From: Roridomyces roridus | Lineage: Eukaryota > Basidiomycota > Agaricomycetes > Agaricales > Mycenaceae | NCBI GenBank assembly: GCA_029378245.1 | Contig: JARKIF010000004.1 | Span: 744,001 to 808,000 of the forward strand | Reading direction: 5' to 3' | Length of the DNA stretch: 64,000 nucleotides | Shown: piece by piece, positions 21,616 through 32,700 of the stretch | Layout of the letters: each line of letters opens with the position of its first letter | Position numbering within the stretch: the first letter of the stretch is position 1 | Notes under the pieces: generated by a model | The model's database searches: none | Seen by the model: only the letters and a program-made list of their open reading frames with translations | What the model was told of the DNA's origin: nothing | Made by a program: the position numbers and the translations under genes

Positions 21616-23239
21616 TTATCCCCCGTCAAACAGAACACATACCTGACTATCAGCCCCGAGAACGCAATCCTGCTCAAGTAAGAACTGATCAAAAGACTCG
21701 CGCGTCGGGATGTCGCGCAACGTGCTGCGAAAAGGCAGAGTCGTCGTCACGGGGCTCTCGAACGGACTTTCGGAGTGAGGCTCGATGGTGGTCGGCCCCA
21801 GGATCATCTCATCGACCGGCCAATCCGAGCTGATGACCGGCGCTCCAGCCGCAGAGAGGCTAAAGTCGAGTACGTGCAATGAGGAGGCGCGGTTAGAAGG
21901 GAGGATGACGCGTTCGCCGTGAACGTGTCTGAATAAGTTGATGAGAAAGAGAAATGGAATTGGGAGCACGCACCTGTGCCAACGACGGTGATCTCCCTGT
22001 AGCATTCGCGTCTCATCTGGACCCCACTCCTCCCACGGAACATCTATCGGCGTGGGAGGCGTGCACTCTTGCCTGAAATACTCCGATATGTATCGTCTCA
22101 GCGTTCTATGGTGCACAAAAAGACGCGCCCAGAACGCCACGTGGGCCTTGGTGTACTGGACGTGAAAAGAATAGATGTGGCAGGTATCGGCCGAGGAGAA
22201 CAGGCGGCGATGCATAGCGCGGCCGCAAATTGGTCCGCTGTGCAGCCATATTAAGCTGATCAACCAGCCAGATGCGACGGTGGGTAGTCGAAGCGTTGCG
22301 ACGTGGGTGACGCTGCCGCGTTCGTCGTCGCTGATGGTGTGGATCTCCATCCTGCCCTCATCTTCCGGCGACACCAACAAGAGTGCGCGGGAAGACAGAA
22401 ACTGGAAGCATGTTCCTCTTCCCGGCGGGCGGATATTCTACACAAGCCGTGTCAGGTATCTTTGCGATGCAATCGAAGGCATACCGCGAGAAGGGTGGCA
22501 CACTGCCATTTGAATATGTAAACTTGCGCGGGATAAAGAACGGATACCGCAACGAGGTCTTCTGCAATGTGAATGGAGAGGCTCCCGGGTAGGTCCTCAT
22601 CGTTGACCGTAAAGATGATTGATGGCTCGAGTGCGCGCGGATGTGGCTGAAGCCCCGACACCGTTCGGAAGAAAATGTGCCTCAGACCTGCTTCTTGCTG
22701 ACACAGTATGACAAGCAAGTCCTGGGTCGGGTCCATATTAAAGTCGAGGTAATTCTCCAGGTCGATCTCCATAGGCAGAACTTGCGTCGAGACAGACGTA
22801 TCCGAATCCACGGCAAGTTCCGCCAGAGGGAGGGTGCAAAAGTTCGGCGCTCCACGTTCCTGCACTGCGAGAACGCCGCCGACGAGCTCGTACGCTTTGC
22901 AGACTTGAATTCCGGGGATGTCTATCACTTTTTGACACTTCCAGCTGATGTTTCGCCAGGCTTGGCGGCGTTGGTGAAGAGTGTTCAAGCACTCTTTCAC
23001 AGGGAGATGCCCATCGTATCCCGGCTCGAGACCATCTCTCCAGAGCTCGATGATGTATTGCAAGTTGGGTGTGTCGCGAATCGACTCGTGCCACGTACGA
23101 CAGACCTGGGATGTCGTCAGAAGTGCCGTGACTCGGAAGCAGTGGAAGCTTGAAAACGCACAGTAGAACATCCAAGCAACGTTTTGGGGTCGAGAAGACT
23201 CAGGATTTCAGAGAGGATCTCTGGTGGCACGAGATTCAT
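21616..23239 (-). CDS. F-box protein
   Basis: Starts at 23239 with MNLVPPEILSEILSLLDPKT, a canonical F-box helix, followed after an intron (about 23117-23167) by VCRTWHESIRDTPNLQYIIEL, completing the F-box. The remainder (about 480 residues) has no repeat I can name and resembles the large F-box class with a beta-rich C-terminal region. Further introns are likely at about 22446-22493 and 21929-21974; both have GT...AG ends. It should act as an SCF substrate adaptor; the substrate is unknown. The stop at 21616 follows DSQVCVLFDGG. No lesion is seen in the exons. Confidence 0.7.
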
Positions 23240-25345
23240 GGTGGTGGTCGAAAAGAAAGGCTTTGATCTGATGCCATGATCATTGATGGCACCGAAGGCA
23301 ATCCAAAAGTCCTTCTTTTTGAACTGACTGCAAATAGTCTGCTCCCATAACCTGACATAATGTAAATTCGGCGCACTCTTGAGCTGAGTAGTTCTTCTAT
23401 GCCACAACTGAGTGAGCTCCCAGGGAATCTTAATTTCTTTGGGGTTTTCTGGCGCCTCGGATGTGTTCAAAATTCTCGGACCTTTCCGCAGTTCATGCAT
23501 ACTAGACTATCCATGCGATGGAGATGCAATGGTCCACTGCCAGGCTGGAGAGCATGCAACGGTTTGAACCTCTGTTCAAGTTTGATGGTTGCCCTAGCTC
23601 GTTCGATCCGAGTCCGGTCTATTAGGCCTTGAGGTTGCGTAGCGCATCACTTTTTTGTGCTTCGACAGACGTGCAGGCAGTTCCGCCCCATTTTTTGCTT
23701 AATAACTTTGACCGTTGAACAATGCGTGTGCTAGATGTTGCCCAATGACGGTACATATGTTTTTTTGTAAGATATGGCAGTGACCGGTCAGAGAAAAGCA
23801 GTCAAAAGCTCTGATTTCTTCACCGATTATCCAGGTTTCCTCGGTCAGAATCCTCGCACAGTACTCGTTCGATTCGGGCCTGAGCAATGCAGTTGCGACG
23901 TTCTTTTTTCCGCATATAAGTAAACCCTCTGTTGAAGTTTATGCTCTTAAATCCCTCTTCAAGTTCGAATCCTGAGCCGTGCATCTTTACATCGCCGCTG
24001 GCCTGTCATTGGTGTGGTGCAGAATCTGCATCCAGAGCAAACTCAGTTGAAAAACTGTTCAACGGCCCGTCTGTTGGATGCCCTTCCACAGTGACCAGTT
24101 CAGTAGGTGCTTCTATGAGATTGAGTAGCAGCTCTCGAAGTCGTCTCATCTCTCTCGTCAGGGCTCGTTCGATCCGAGCCCAGACCATGCGGCAGAGTCA
24201 CAGGACAGGATAACGCAGTTTTTTTGAGATGGCACCGACACGGCGCCGCATGTATCATTTGATCCGAGCTTCGGCATGTTGAAGTTCTCTAGTGGCAGAT
24301 GCGACTTGAATCTGTTCAGTTGCCTGCCTCCAGAAAACCCGGATTCATGGATGTTCTAGGAGGATTCCCATTTGCCGGCGCCATCACCAATTCACCCAGG
24401 ACCGATGTCGAGAACCTGTTTCCCCTTCAATGTTACTCTGGAGATGACTTTGGAATTTGGCCGGCAAAAGTCAGTACACATTGGGTGCTCGGTTTCGATG
24501 GGCATTAGACCCCGCCCAGGCTCGTTCGATTCGCACATCTAGCGATTTGAGTTTGTCTTTTTCGCACTTTACAATTCCGAGTTACCTGCATGCAACTTGT
24601 TTCATGGTGGATCGCAATGCGACGGCTCCCCGATGTCGGGGAGTTCAACGTGAGAGTTCCCTGCCAGGGACGAACCACCTCCAGGCAGTTACGGCCAGAG
24701 GAGTGGACGAAATGGGAATCAGCACTCTGTAGTTCATGTTGGAGCAAGTGATGCCAAGCCGACTTGGATGCCATGGTGTGCCGTCGTCTTATTATCAGAC
24801 TTGAGACCCCGCAGGTCGTTCGATCCGAGTCCGGTCTATCAGTCTCAATAGTTGTTGTGCTCCCTCTTTTTGATGCTTCTGTTTGTTTCCTTAGCCGGTT
24901 CGAATTCAGAGTCGGGCTCCCGAGCCCATTATGTGTCATTTGGAAAGGCATCCTCCAGGATCCGTCAGCAAGCCAAAAGCGGATAAAAACGCATAGCTGT
25001 AGCTGTATAGTGGCCCGACGGAGTCGAGCACGGGTTTCTGTGAAAAAATGGATCGCATGACCTCGAATTTTTGTCCCCGGAGAATTTGCTTTGGATGCGC
25101 AGATGAGACCGAGGCCTGAATCGGAAGCCGGAGTACGAATGGCTGACTACAGTCATTGTTCGAGGAAATCTTCAGGCTTCAGTACTTGTTCGTCCTCGTG
25201 ATCGTTCGATTCGACCTGGGGCCGTGTTCACGCGAGCACGCATTTTGGGTTTGAATGTAGACATGCCCTGCGCCAGCAATCCTACCAGCGTCCAAGGCAA
25301 TTATTGTGTGGTTATAGTACACTTCTGAAAACCCAAAGCCCCAAT
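23240..25345. other. repeat-bearing non-coding DNA
   Basis: About 2.1 kb with no supported gene. It contains a recurrent near-palindromic box CTCGTTCGATCCGAG and variants at about 23598, 23864, 24164, 24258, 24521, 24815 and 25200, spaced about 90-390 bp. The units at 23598 and 24815 share over 20 bases after the box (AGTCCGGTCTAT). This looks like a degenerate array of an old repeat of roughly 300 bp. Confidence 0.6.
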
Positions 25346-25930
25346 TTACGGTTCATCCATACCCACAAACGTCCCCATCATCCCGCCCACACCGCCGGTT
25401 TCCTCAGGCTTTGGCGGCTGATCCTGCTCCTCTTCCGCACCATTCAGCATCGCCTCAACAGCCTCGCCCGTCTGATGGGCAGCGACCGACGACAGACTCG
25501 CGGGTGGTACGTGCTGCTTGACAGCGACGGCGATGGCAGAGGCGAGGTCGCGCGAGGGCATGCCGAGCGCGTCGGCGAGCGCGTTTATGCGGTCTTCGAC
25601 TGTCTCATCCGAGGCACGCCCCTTCCTTGGATTGCTCCGCCGTGTTGGCGTAGAGTCATGGTCAAAGTGGAGTTGGGGTGGGCGTTGGCCGGTGGCGAGG
25701 TTCCACCTTGGACGTGTCAGATTCAGGCAAGGAGGTAAAGTAAGTAGGACGCACCATCCACCGACGTCCGACTTCCACTGAACGACTCGATACCCGTAAT
25801 ACGCGGAGAGGAGGGTGGCGAGGAAGGCGAGGATGTATATGAGGTGCGGCAGACGCGTGTTGGAGAGTGGTTTCTTGACGGGTTTGAGCATGGGCCCGTC
25901 GCGTTTTGGGAGTTCGTTTTCGTTGACCAT
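25346..25930 (-). CDS. small membrane protein, unknown function
   Basis: Start at 25930. The product has a Lys/Pro-rich N-terminus, one hydrophobic helix (about residues 29-48, LPHLIYILAFLATLLSAYYG) and a disordered, acidic C-terminus with a short helix (DRINALADALGMPSRDLASA). A 48-nt segment at about 25732-25779 begins GTGCGT and ends AAG on the minus strand; it may be a retained-frame intron because it is a multiple of three and its removal joins two hydrophilic parts. I do not recognise the family. Without the intron the protein would be about 178 residues, with it 194. The orientation is away from the DUF2235 gene. Confidence 0.6.
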   Translation of the reverse strand: MVNENELPKRDGPMLKPVKKPLSNTRLPHLIYILAFLATLLSAYYGYRVVQWKSDVGGWCVLLTLPPCLNLTRPRWNLATGQRPPQLHFDHDSTPTRRSNPRKGRASDETVEDRINALADALGMPSRDLASAIAVAVKQHVPPASLSSVAAHQTGEAVEAMLNGAEEEQDQPPKPEETGGVGGMMGTFVGMDEP

Positions 25931-26159
25931 TGCAGCAATGTATCTGTCGAGGGCGGAAGGCGCGGTGGTGGGTTAAGTATGGGAGAAGAGTGCTACGTCA
26001 TCGGGGCGTCAGTGTGGGGTGTGATCCGCATCACAGAGTGATGGCCGCTCGTTTCTGTCACAATCCTGCTTCCGTCCTTCATGAATCCACGCGGTACGGC
26101 GAAGTTCACTGTTTCGTGCTCTATATGAAGCCCCATTCTCATTCAGAGACCAAACCCGC

Positions 26160-26464
26160 GCATACCAGGTCTTGACGCTGCCCAACGAGACACTAACCCG
26201 GAGCTGTGGCGGCTATAACGCTCGAGTCACGGTCTTCCAAGTCGTTGAATGCCGCAACTGCGCAGTCTGCATATTGTCAATGTCATCGGAAGCCACTTCA
26301 TGCCTCACCCTACCGACCAATCTTTTCGCGATGTACCGAACCTCCGCGTGGTCACGCTCCACCTCGTCCACTGTGCCCCCGATTTCTTGCTGCGGTCCCA
26401 ACTCACATCCCTCATGCTGAAGGGCATGAATCCGCTGAGAGAGCGCTGGTTGATGTTGGGTTGA
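26160..26464 (+). pseudogene. F-box/LRR protein relic
   Basis: An LRR-like stretch (LPQLRSLHIVNVIG region, then DVPNLRVVTLHLVHCAPDFLLRSQLTSLML) matches the C-terminal half of the F-box proteins in this window, for example 12900-13000. No F-box and no start belong to it, and the frame breaks at 26464 and upstream at about 26240. It is a decayed fragment. Confidence 0.55.
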
Positions 26465-26788
26465 TGCATGGATGGTTCACATCACGAAGTCGTATCCCCA
26501 TTGGTGCCGACATCCGTGCTTTTCTTTCCCGACAGTCATCTCTTCAACATCTCCCTCGGCTTCCACAGCATTTGGCCATTGAAACCCGAAACGAGCAGCG
26601 ACATCACGACTGACGTCTCTTCCCCGCAGGGTAAAAATTGCTGTCTTGGAGCGCGCCGGCACCAGCGGAGCTAGTCGAAGAATAGTGCAAGATGTTGATG
26701 TTCAAGTGGCTCCCGTGTAACTAGTGCATTGCCTCGATGGATTTATAACGACCAAGGCCGCTAGCGGAGCCCACATCTCAATCTGACA

Positions 26789-29700
26789 ATGCCCCGAAAA
26801 CAAAGTATCCATGCCCCGTACGATGCGCCCTCCGAGCCCGATGATACCGACTCGCACCGTGATGCTACCCACCCTGTCCGCCGATGCAGATGCGAGTGTG
26901 TGCGGATGTGTGATTGCCGGTGTACATGTGTGGACCACTGCCTGTGTGTCCGTCCTTGTGAGGGCAGCTGTGGGTCCCGGACGGCGCGGAATCTCGTCGT
27001 TTCCATCGACGGGACGTCGAATCAATTTGGGGATAATGTGCGTTCTACTCTGCCCGCCGAGATTCCTGTATACTGACTCGACAAGAACACCAACGTTGTG
27101 GAACTGCATGGCCGGATGCTCGTAGACGCCTCTGCGGAGCAGCTCACGTATTATAATTGTGGCGTCGGGACGTATGTGCCCAGACGCTCCAAGACGCTCA
27201 AATACTGGCGTCAACGATTCGACCATATTGTCGACTTGGCCATCGCTTGGTGCGTTCTCAATTTTACATCTTAATTTCGAATGAACTGGCTTCAAGGAAC
27301 TTTGAGACGATCGTCATCAAGGCGTATCGTTGGTTATGCAACGAGTATCGACCGGGTGACAAGATATTTCTCTTCGGCTTTTCTCGAGGCGCATATCAAA
27401 TCCGCACACTGGCTGGTATGGTTGAGAAGGTCGGGCTCGTCAACGCGGGAAATCAAGAACTCATTCCATTGTACGCACCTCATCATTTCTTGGAATGAAA
27501 CTCACATATCGAGTAGTGCATACGAAATATATTCGCAGCGCTTGAAGGGCAAAGGTGTGCATCCGTTTCTTCTGCCCATCGAACGATCCATCTCAACTTT
27601 TTTTGGTAGAGAACGACGAAGCGCCCATCATGGCCCCCAAATTCAAAGAAACCTTTTCTCGGGACGTAAAAGTGCACTTTGCCGGTGCTTGGGACACAGT
27701 GTCATCCGTCGGCGTCTTGCGCCAGAAGCCGCTCCCGCTGACCTCCTCCGCTGAACATATATGCATCTTCCGGCATGCGCTCGCGCTGGATGAGCGGCGG
27801 GTCAAGTTCCTTCCCGAATATGCGGATGGCGGGAGCTCGCATGTGTTTGATCCGAATGGGTTGGGAAGAAAGGCCTCGATGATGGTTGGTAACAGGAGCA
27901 GGAGTAGTGGGACCAAGGACTCGTGGTTGTCGGACGTGTCGACGCAGTGAGTGTGTACCAGCCCCTGGTTTTGGAAAGTTTAACGCAGTTGACAGGAAAT
28001 CGGTCAAGTTTGAAGTTCCAAGAGTCGCGAAGGATACGAAGGAAGTCTGGTTCGCTGGAAGTCACTCTGATATGTCAGTTCGTGCTTCATTCTCTCTTTT
28101 GTACTCACTCCTCTTCAGTGGGGGCGGATTAAAGAACAATCTTGATCTCAACCTGTCGTCGGTCCCCCTCCTTTGGATGGAAAACGAGGCATCCGCCGCG
28201 GGACTGCGCCTCCGACCACGAAAGAGTGGGGGCGCATGGAACTGGAATGATCTGCGCAACGACAAGACGTACGAATCTCTCACCCCAGCCTGGTGGCCGC
28301 TCGAGTTTTTCTCGATCTCGCGGCGCTCGTTCAAGAATGCGCAAGACTTGACTCGGTGCGTAATATCCACGCACAACTGGACATGATCTTATTCATTCAT
28401 TAGCGTGCCGCACCTCGGCTCTGGACGCATCATCGCACCCTGCCAGCGGATCCACGCCTCCGTTGCCTTCAAAAAATCCGAATACCACCCACGAGCAAAG
28501 TTCCGTGATCCGCCCGGCATTCCTTGGGGTTCTTTCGTCGGCAAGGACATTGACAACGGCGATTTCCGCTGGGCGGACGAATGGAAGCATCTGCTCGAGT
28601 TGGATTTGTTCGATACAGCGTTCACCCTCGAGGCCATCGAGAAGCTCAAATCGTTGTGGGACTCTGACTCTCGTGGCGTCGAAAACAACCCAAAGGAAGA
28701 ACGCTATTGGATCAACCGTCTTTCGTTCATCGCGCATTCCGGAGAGCTCGCCGCTCACTATATACCCACACTCGTGCGGGAGTGCGCAGTCACGGAGGCT
28801 GAACTCTCTTCGGCTGTGAGCTTCTTCCGCAAGTTGGCCGAAAAACGGCCGAGGAGTTTTGATGCTGATCTTGCCGAGTTGTTGGAGCGGCGAGCTCGGG
28901 TGTTGGACAGTCTTCAGAGGGCGGACGAGGCGCTCAAATATTGTGACGAGGCGTTGACAATCCGTCGCAAGCTCCTGTCGGGGACACGGCTCCGAGTCAC
29001 TGCTCGGAAGCGCGAAAAGTTGGCTATATGTTTGGAGCTCGTGTCGACCTACCACCGCGCACTTGACAGGACGGAGACTGCGATGGAGGCTACCAAGGAG
29101 AGCATCTTTCTCCGGCGGGATCTCGCAGATGAATACTCGGACGAGTCACACGGTGATCTTCAGCGTTCGTTGAACGTGATTAGCTTCCTCCGCTGCCTCA
29201 AACTCCTTTCCGACGACCTCCGGGCTCTAGATCGTCTACCGGAGGCACTCCCTGTGGCGCAGGAGCGGGTCCAGGTCAGCCGAGAACTTGCAGCTTCCGA
29301 ACCGGAGGCATTCAACGCCACCCTCGGTCAGTCACTCTGTCACCTATCTTTCGTATTCCGCGATTTGGGGCGGTACGAGGATTCGTGCAGCGCAGTGGGA
29401 GAGGCTGCGGAGCTGCAAAGTGGGTTGGCGACGGGGGACCGCGCAATGCAGGCCGATTTGGCCACTTCCCTGCATCACATGGCGTTTAGTCTTCGTGACG
29501 TCGCCCAGTTCGCAGAGTCTCTCGACGCCGCACAGAATGCTGTTGGGATCCGGCGCACCCTTGCGGTATCTGCGAAGAGCGATAAAGCCAATGCGTTGGT
29601 AGCACATTCGTTGAACGGTCTTTCTTTGGCTCTCAAGGCCCTGGGGCGAAATGAAGATGCGGTGGCGTCAGTTCAGGAGGCTGTCAGCATCCAACGCCGG

Positions 29701-32700
29701 CTGATTGAAAAAGACGACGCGAAATTCAAGCCGGGGCTTCCAGCGTTGCTCAACACATTATCTTATCACCTCTACGCTATCGGGCAGCCAGAGAACGCTC
29801 TCACCGCCATCGACGAAGCAATTACCATGCAACAACAACTCAACGATACCAGTACCGTGAATTACAACCCCAACATCCTCGACACGCGCGCCAACGTTCT
29901 CTGCACCCTCGGTCGGTACGAAGACGCTCTGCACACTATTTCTGAAGCACAGAACGCCAACAATTGCAAGGAACCCACCTCGGAACCAGCTATATACATC
30001 CGAGAGCGGAGCGCCGTCTACCTCGCCACGCGCGCCAAGTGTCTCTCTGGCCTCGGTCGGCACAACGAAGCCTTCGCAGCAAGCACAGACTCTGTGCTGG
30101 TGTACCGGCAAATTGCGGGGCAGGCACCGTACGTGATCAGTGAGGTGTTTTCTGAATCCGTGGATTCCATTTTGGGTTGCTTGAAGGAGGACGAGGAGGA
30201 GATGAATTTGATGAAGGAGGTGGTTGTGCTCTGTCGTGTGTTGAACAAACATTGTCCGGGTCGGTTTGGCGGTACGTTCACTGTTGGAAGTTGGAGCAAA
30301 CCGAGCACGAGGCTGCGCACAGCCCGTTGTCGAACATGCCCGAGGCATGCCCGAACATAGCCATAGCTGAACTATGGCAACACTCCACTTCGTCGCTCCA
30401 CTTGTTGCTATTCTCTATTGTTCTACTACTTTCTATATGACTCCTACTTTGTAGATTATTTGTTCTATTGTTCTCTGTAAAGGTATAAAAGCCTTGACGT
30501 AGTTAGCTTGAATATAGAATTACATCCCCCAACTTTCTACAGGTTATTGGCCCCCGACGCTGATACCTCGTGCCTGAACCATCCTCATCAGCCTGAACCG
30601 TTCAAGGCTAACTACTGACTTTCAGGATCTAGCGCATATTGACTCGAGCTGGACTCGACGACATCAAGCTTATAGGGTTTACGAACCGATTTTAAATCAC
30701 TCACATTTGTTTTACAGATATACGTATCTGTGCTTACTTGAATCTTGACTCTCTGTGACCTTACCTCATCATGTCTACCAACACACTGTCCTCGACGGCG
30801 AAACTAGGCGAATACTTCACGAAGCTCCCTGGTTGCAAGGCCGACGGAACAAATTGGGTCTTCTTCCGTGATCGTTTTCTCTTCGCGCTGGACGCGGCGG
30901 GACTCAGCGACCACTTCGAGGATACACCCTTGGGCACGGCGGCGGAACCATCAGCCCCGACCGTTGCTGACGCTGCAGCACCAACGACGGCGGAAACGTC
31001 AGCTATGAATGCCTACTTCGCACGTCGGCGTGTCTGGAAATCTGAGCAGGCCATCATCAAACAAGGTCTTGCCTCTGTTCTTCCTGACTTGCTATTCTTG
31101 AAGGTGAAGGATGCAGCAAATGCTAGGGCAATGTGGATGAGGGTGAAGGACGAATTTGAGAAGAAGTCGAAGATGGTTACGGTCGACTTACGCCGTAAAC
31201 TTCAAGACGAACGTTGTGCAGAAGGGGGAGACGTCAAAGCTCACCTCAACAAACTGCAAACGATTCGGGCGGACCTCATCGCTATGGCCGCCGATCCCGG
31301 AGACGATAATTTTGTCGCTATCGTCCTGGGCTCCCTACCCGCATCATACGAAACATATCTATCGGCGCTCACGGGCGCCGCCACGCTTCTTGGCAAGACT
31401 CTCGATCCCGACACTGTTCTACAAGGGATCAGTGATGAGGCCGATCGCAAAGCTGCGAGACCTACATCGAAGGGCGAGAAAGAAGCCGCGTTCTACGGAG
31501 GCGGCAACAACCACAAATTTGCGTCCAAGTTCAAGAAGCCGATGGTCGAATGTTTCAACTGCCACAAGAGGGGACACGTCTCCAAAGAATGCTGGGCGAA
31601 GGGAGGTGGAAGAGAGGGACAGAGCCCTCATCAGAAAAACAGACATCGAGCGAACGTTGCCAGGACCGACGAATTGGAGGCGGCCTGGGTTGCGTTCCGG
31701 CGGGAATTGGAGGTGGACTTGAACTTTGACGAATTTGATGGACATGAGAACGACGCGTCGGAGATGGAGGGCGGCTGTTACGACAGTTTGGCTCTGCCGG
31801 AGACCACGACGTCGAGTGCAGATGCCGAGCCGCGAGGTAGCGAACAACCACAGGACGAGTCAACTAGAACTGCGTCACTTACCTCGAACGACCTCATCGC
31901 CGCAACCGTCACCACCAACCCGACCTCAGAACTCGAAATATACGACTCCGGCGCCAGCCAACACATGACGGCGTCAAGAGAAAGACTGCAAAATTTCCGC
32001 TCAGTCCAGCCACGCGATATTGTCGCCGCGGGCAACAGGATGCTACACGCACTTGGGACGGGGGATATGCATGTTGAAGTTCCGGACGGACGGAACAAAA
32101 CGACCAGAGTCTTATTGCGGGACGTATTGTACGTACCCGACCTAGGCGTCACCCTAATCTCCATCGGACGCATCACAAGAGCCGGCTATGCTGTTCAATT
32201 TAGGGACGCGGAATGCCGAATATTCGATCCAACTCATCGACGCATCGGCACCATTCCACTCACGCGTGGCTTGTACACTGTCCGCGCACCACCATCCGGA
32301 GTTCACGCGAAACTCGCCGACGTTGGTCCGCTCGTTACGACGGCGGAAGAGCTACATAAGCTCATGGGACATGTTCCTGTTGAAGTGGCGAAGAATCTCG
32401 CCAAGAACGTCACTGGGATTGAATTGGAGGAGACGGGGCGCACCTCTACGGAGGATTGTAAGTCATGCTTGCACGGCAAGATGACTAGGAAGCCCATTTC
32501 AAGAGCTACGGCTCGTGAGATATCGAGCGAGGTTGGCAACGAAGTTCACACCGACGTGTGGGGACCGTCGACGCTCGCAACACCCCAGAAGAAGCATTAC
32601 TACTCGTCGTTCACGGACGACGCCTCTCGCTACACCGTCGTTGTCCTCATGCACAGCAAGGACGAGACGCTCGAAGCCTTCCAGAATGTTGACGCACGAT

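Noticed and set aside
26702..27295. Minus-strand 197-codon frame over the start of the DUF2235 gene
   Set aside because: The plus strand carries the DUF2235 motif with matching splice sites, so this frame is a shadow.
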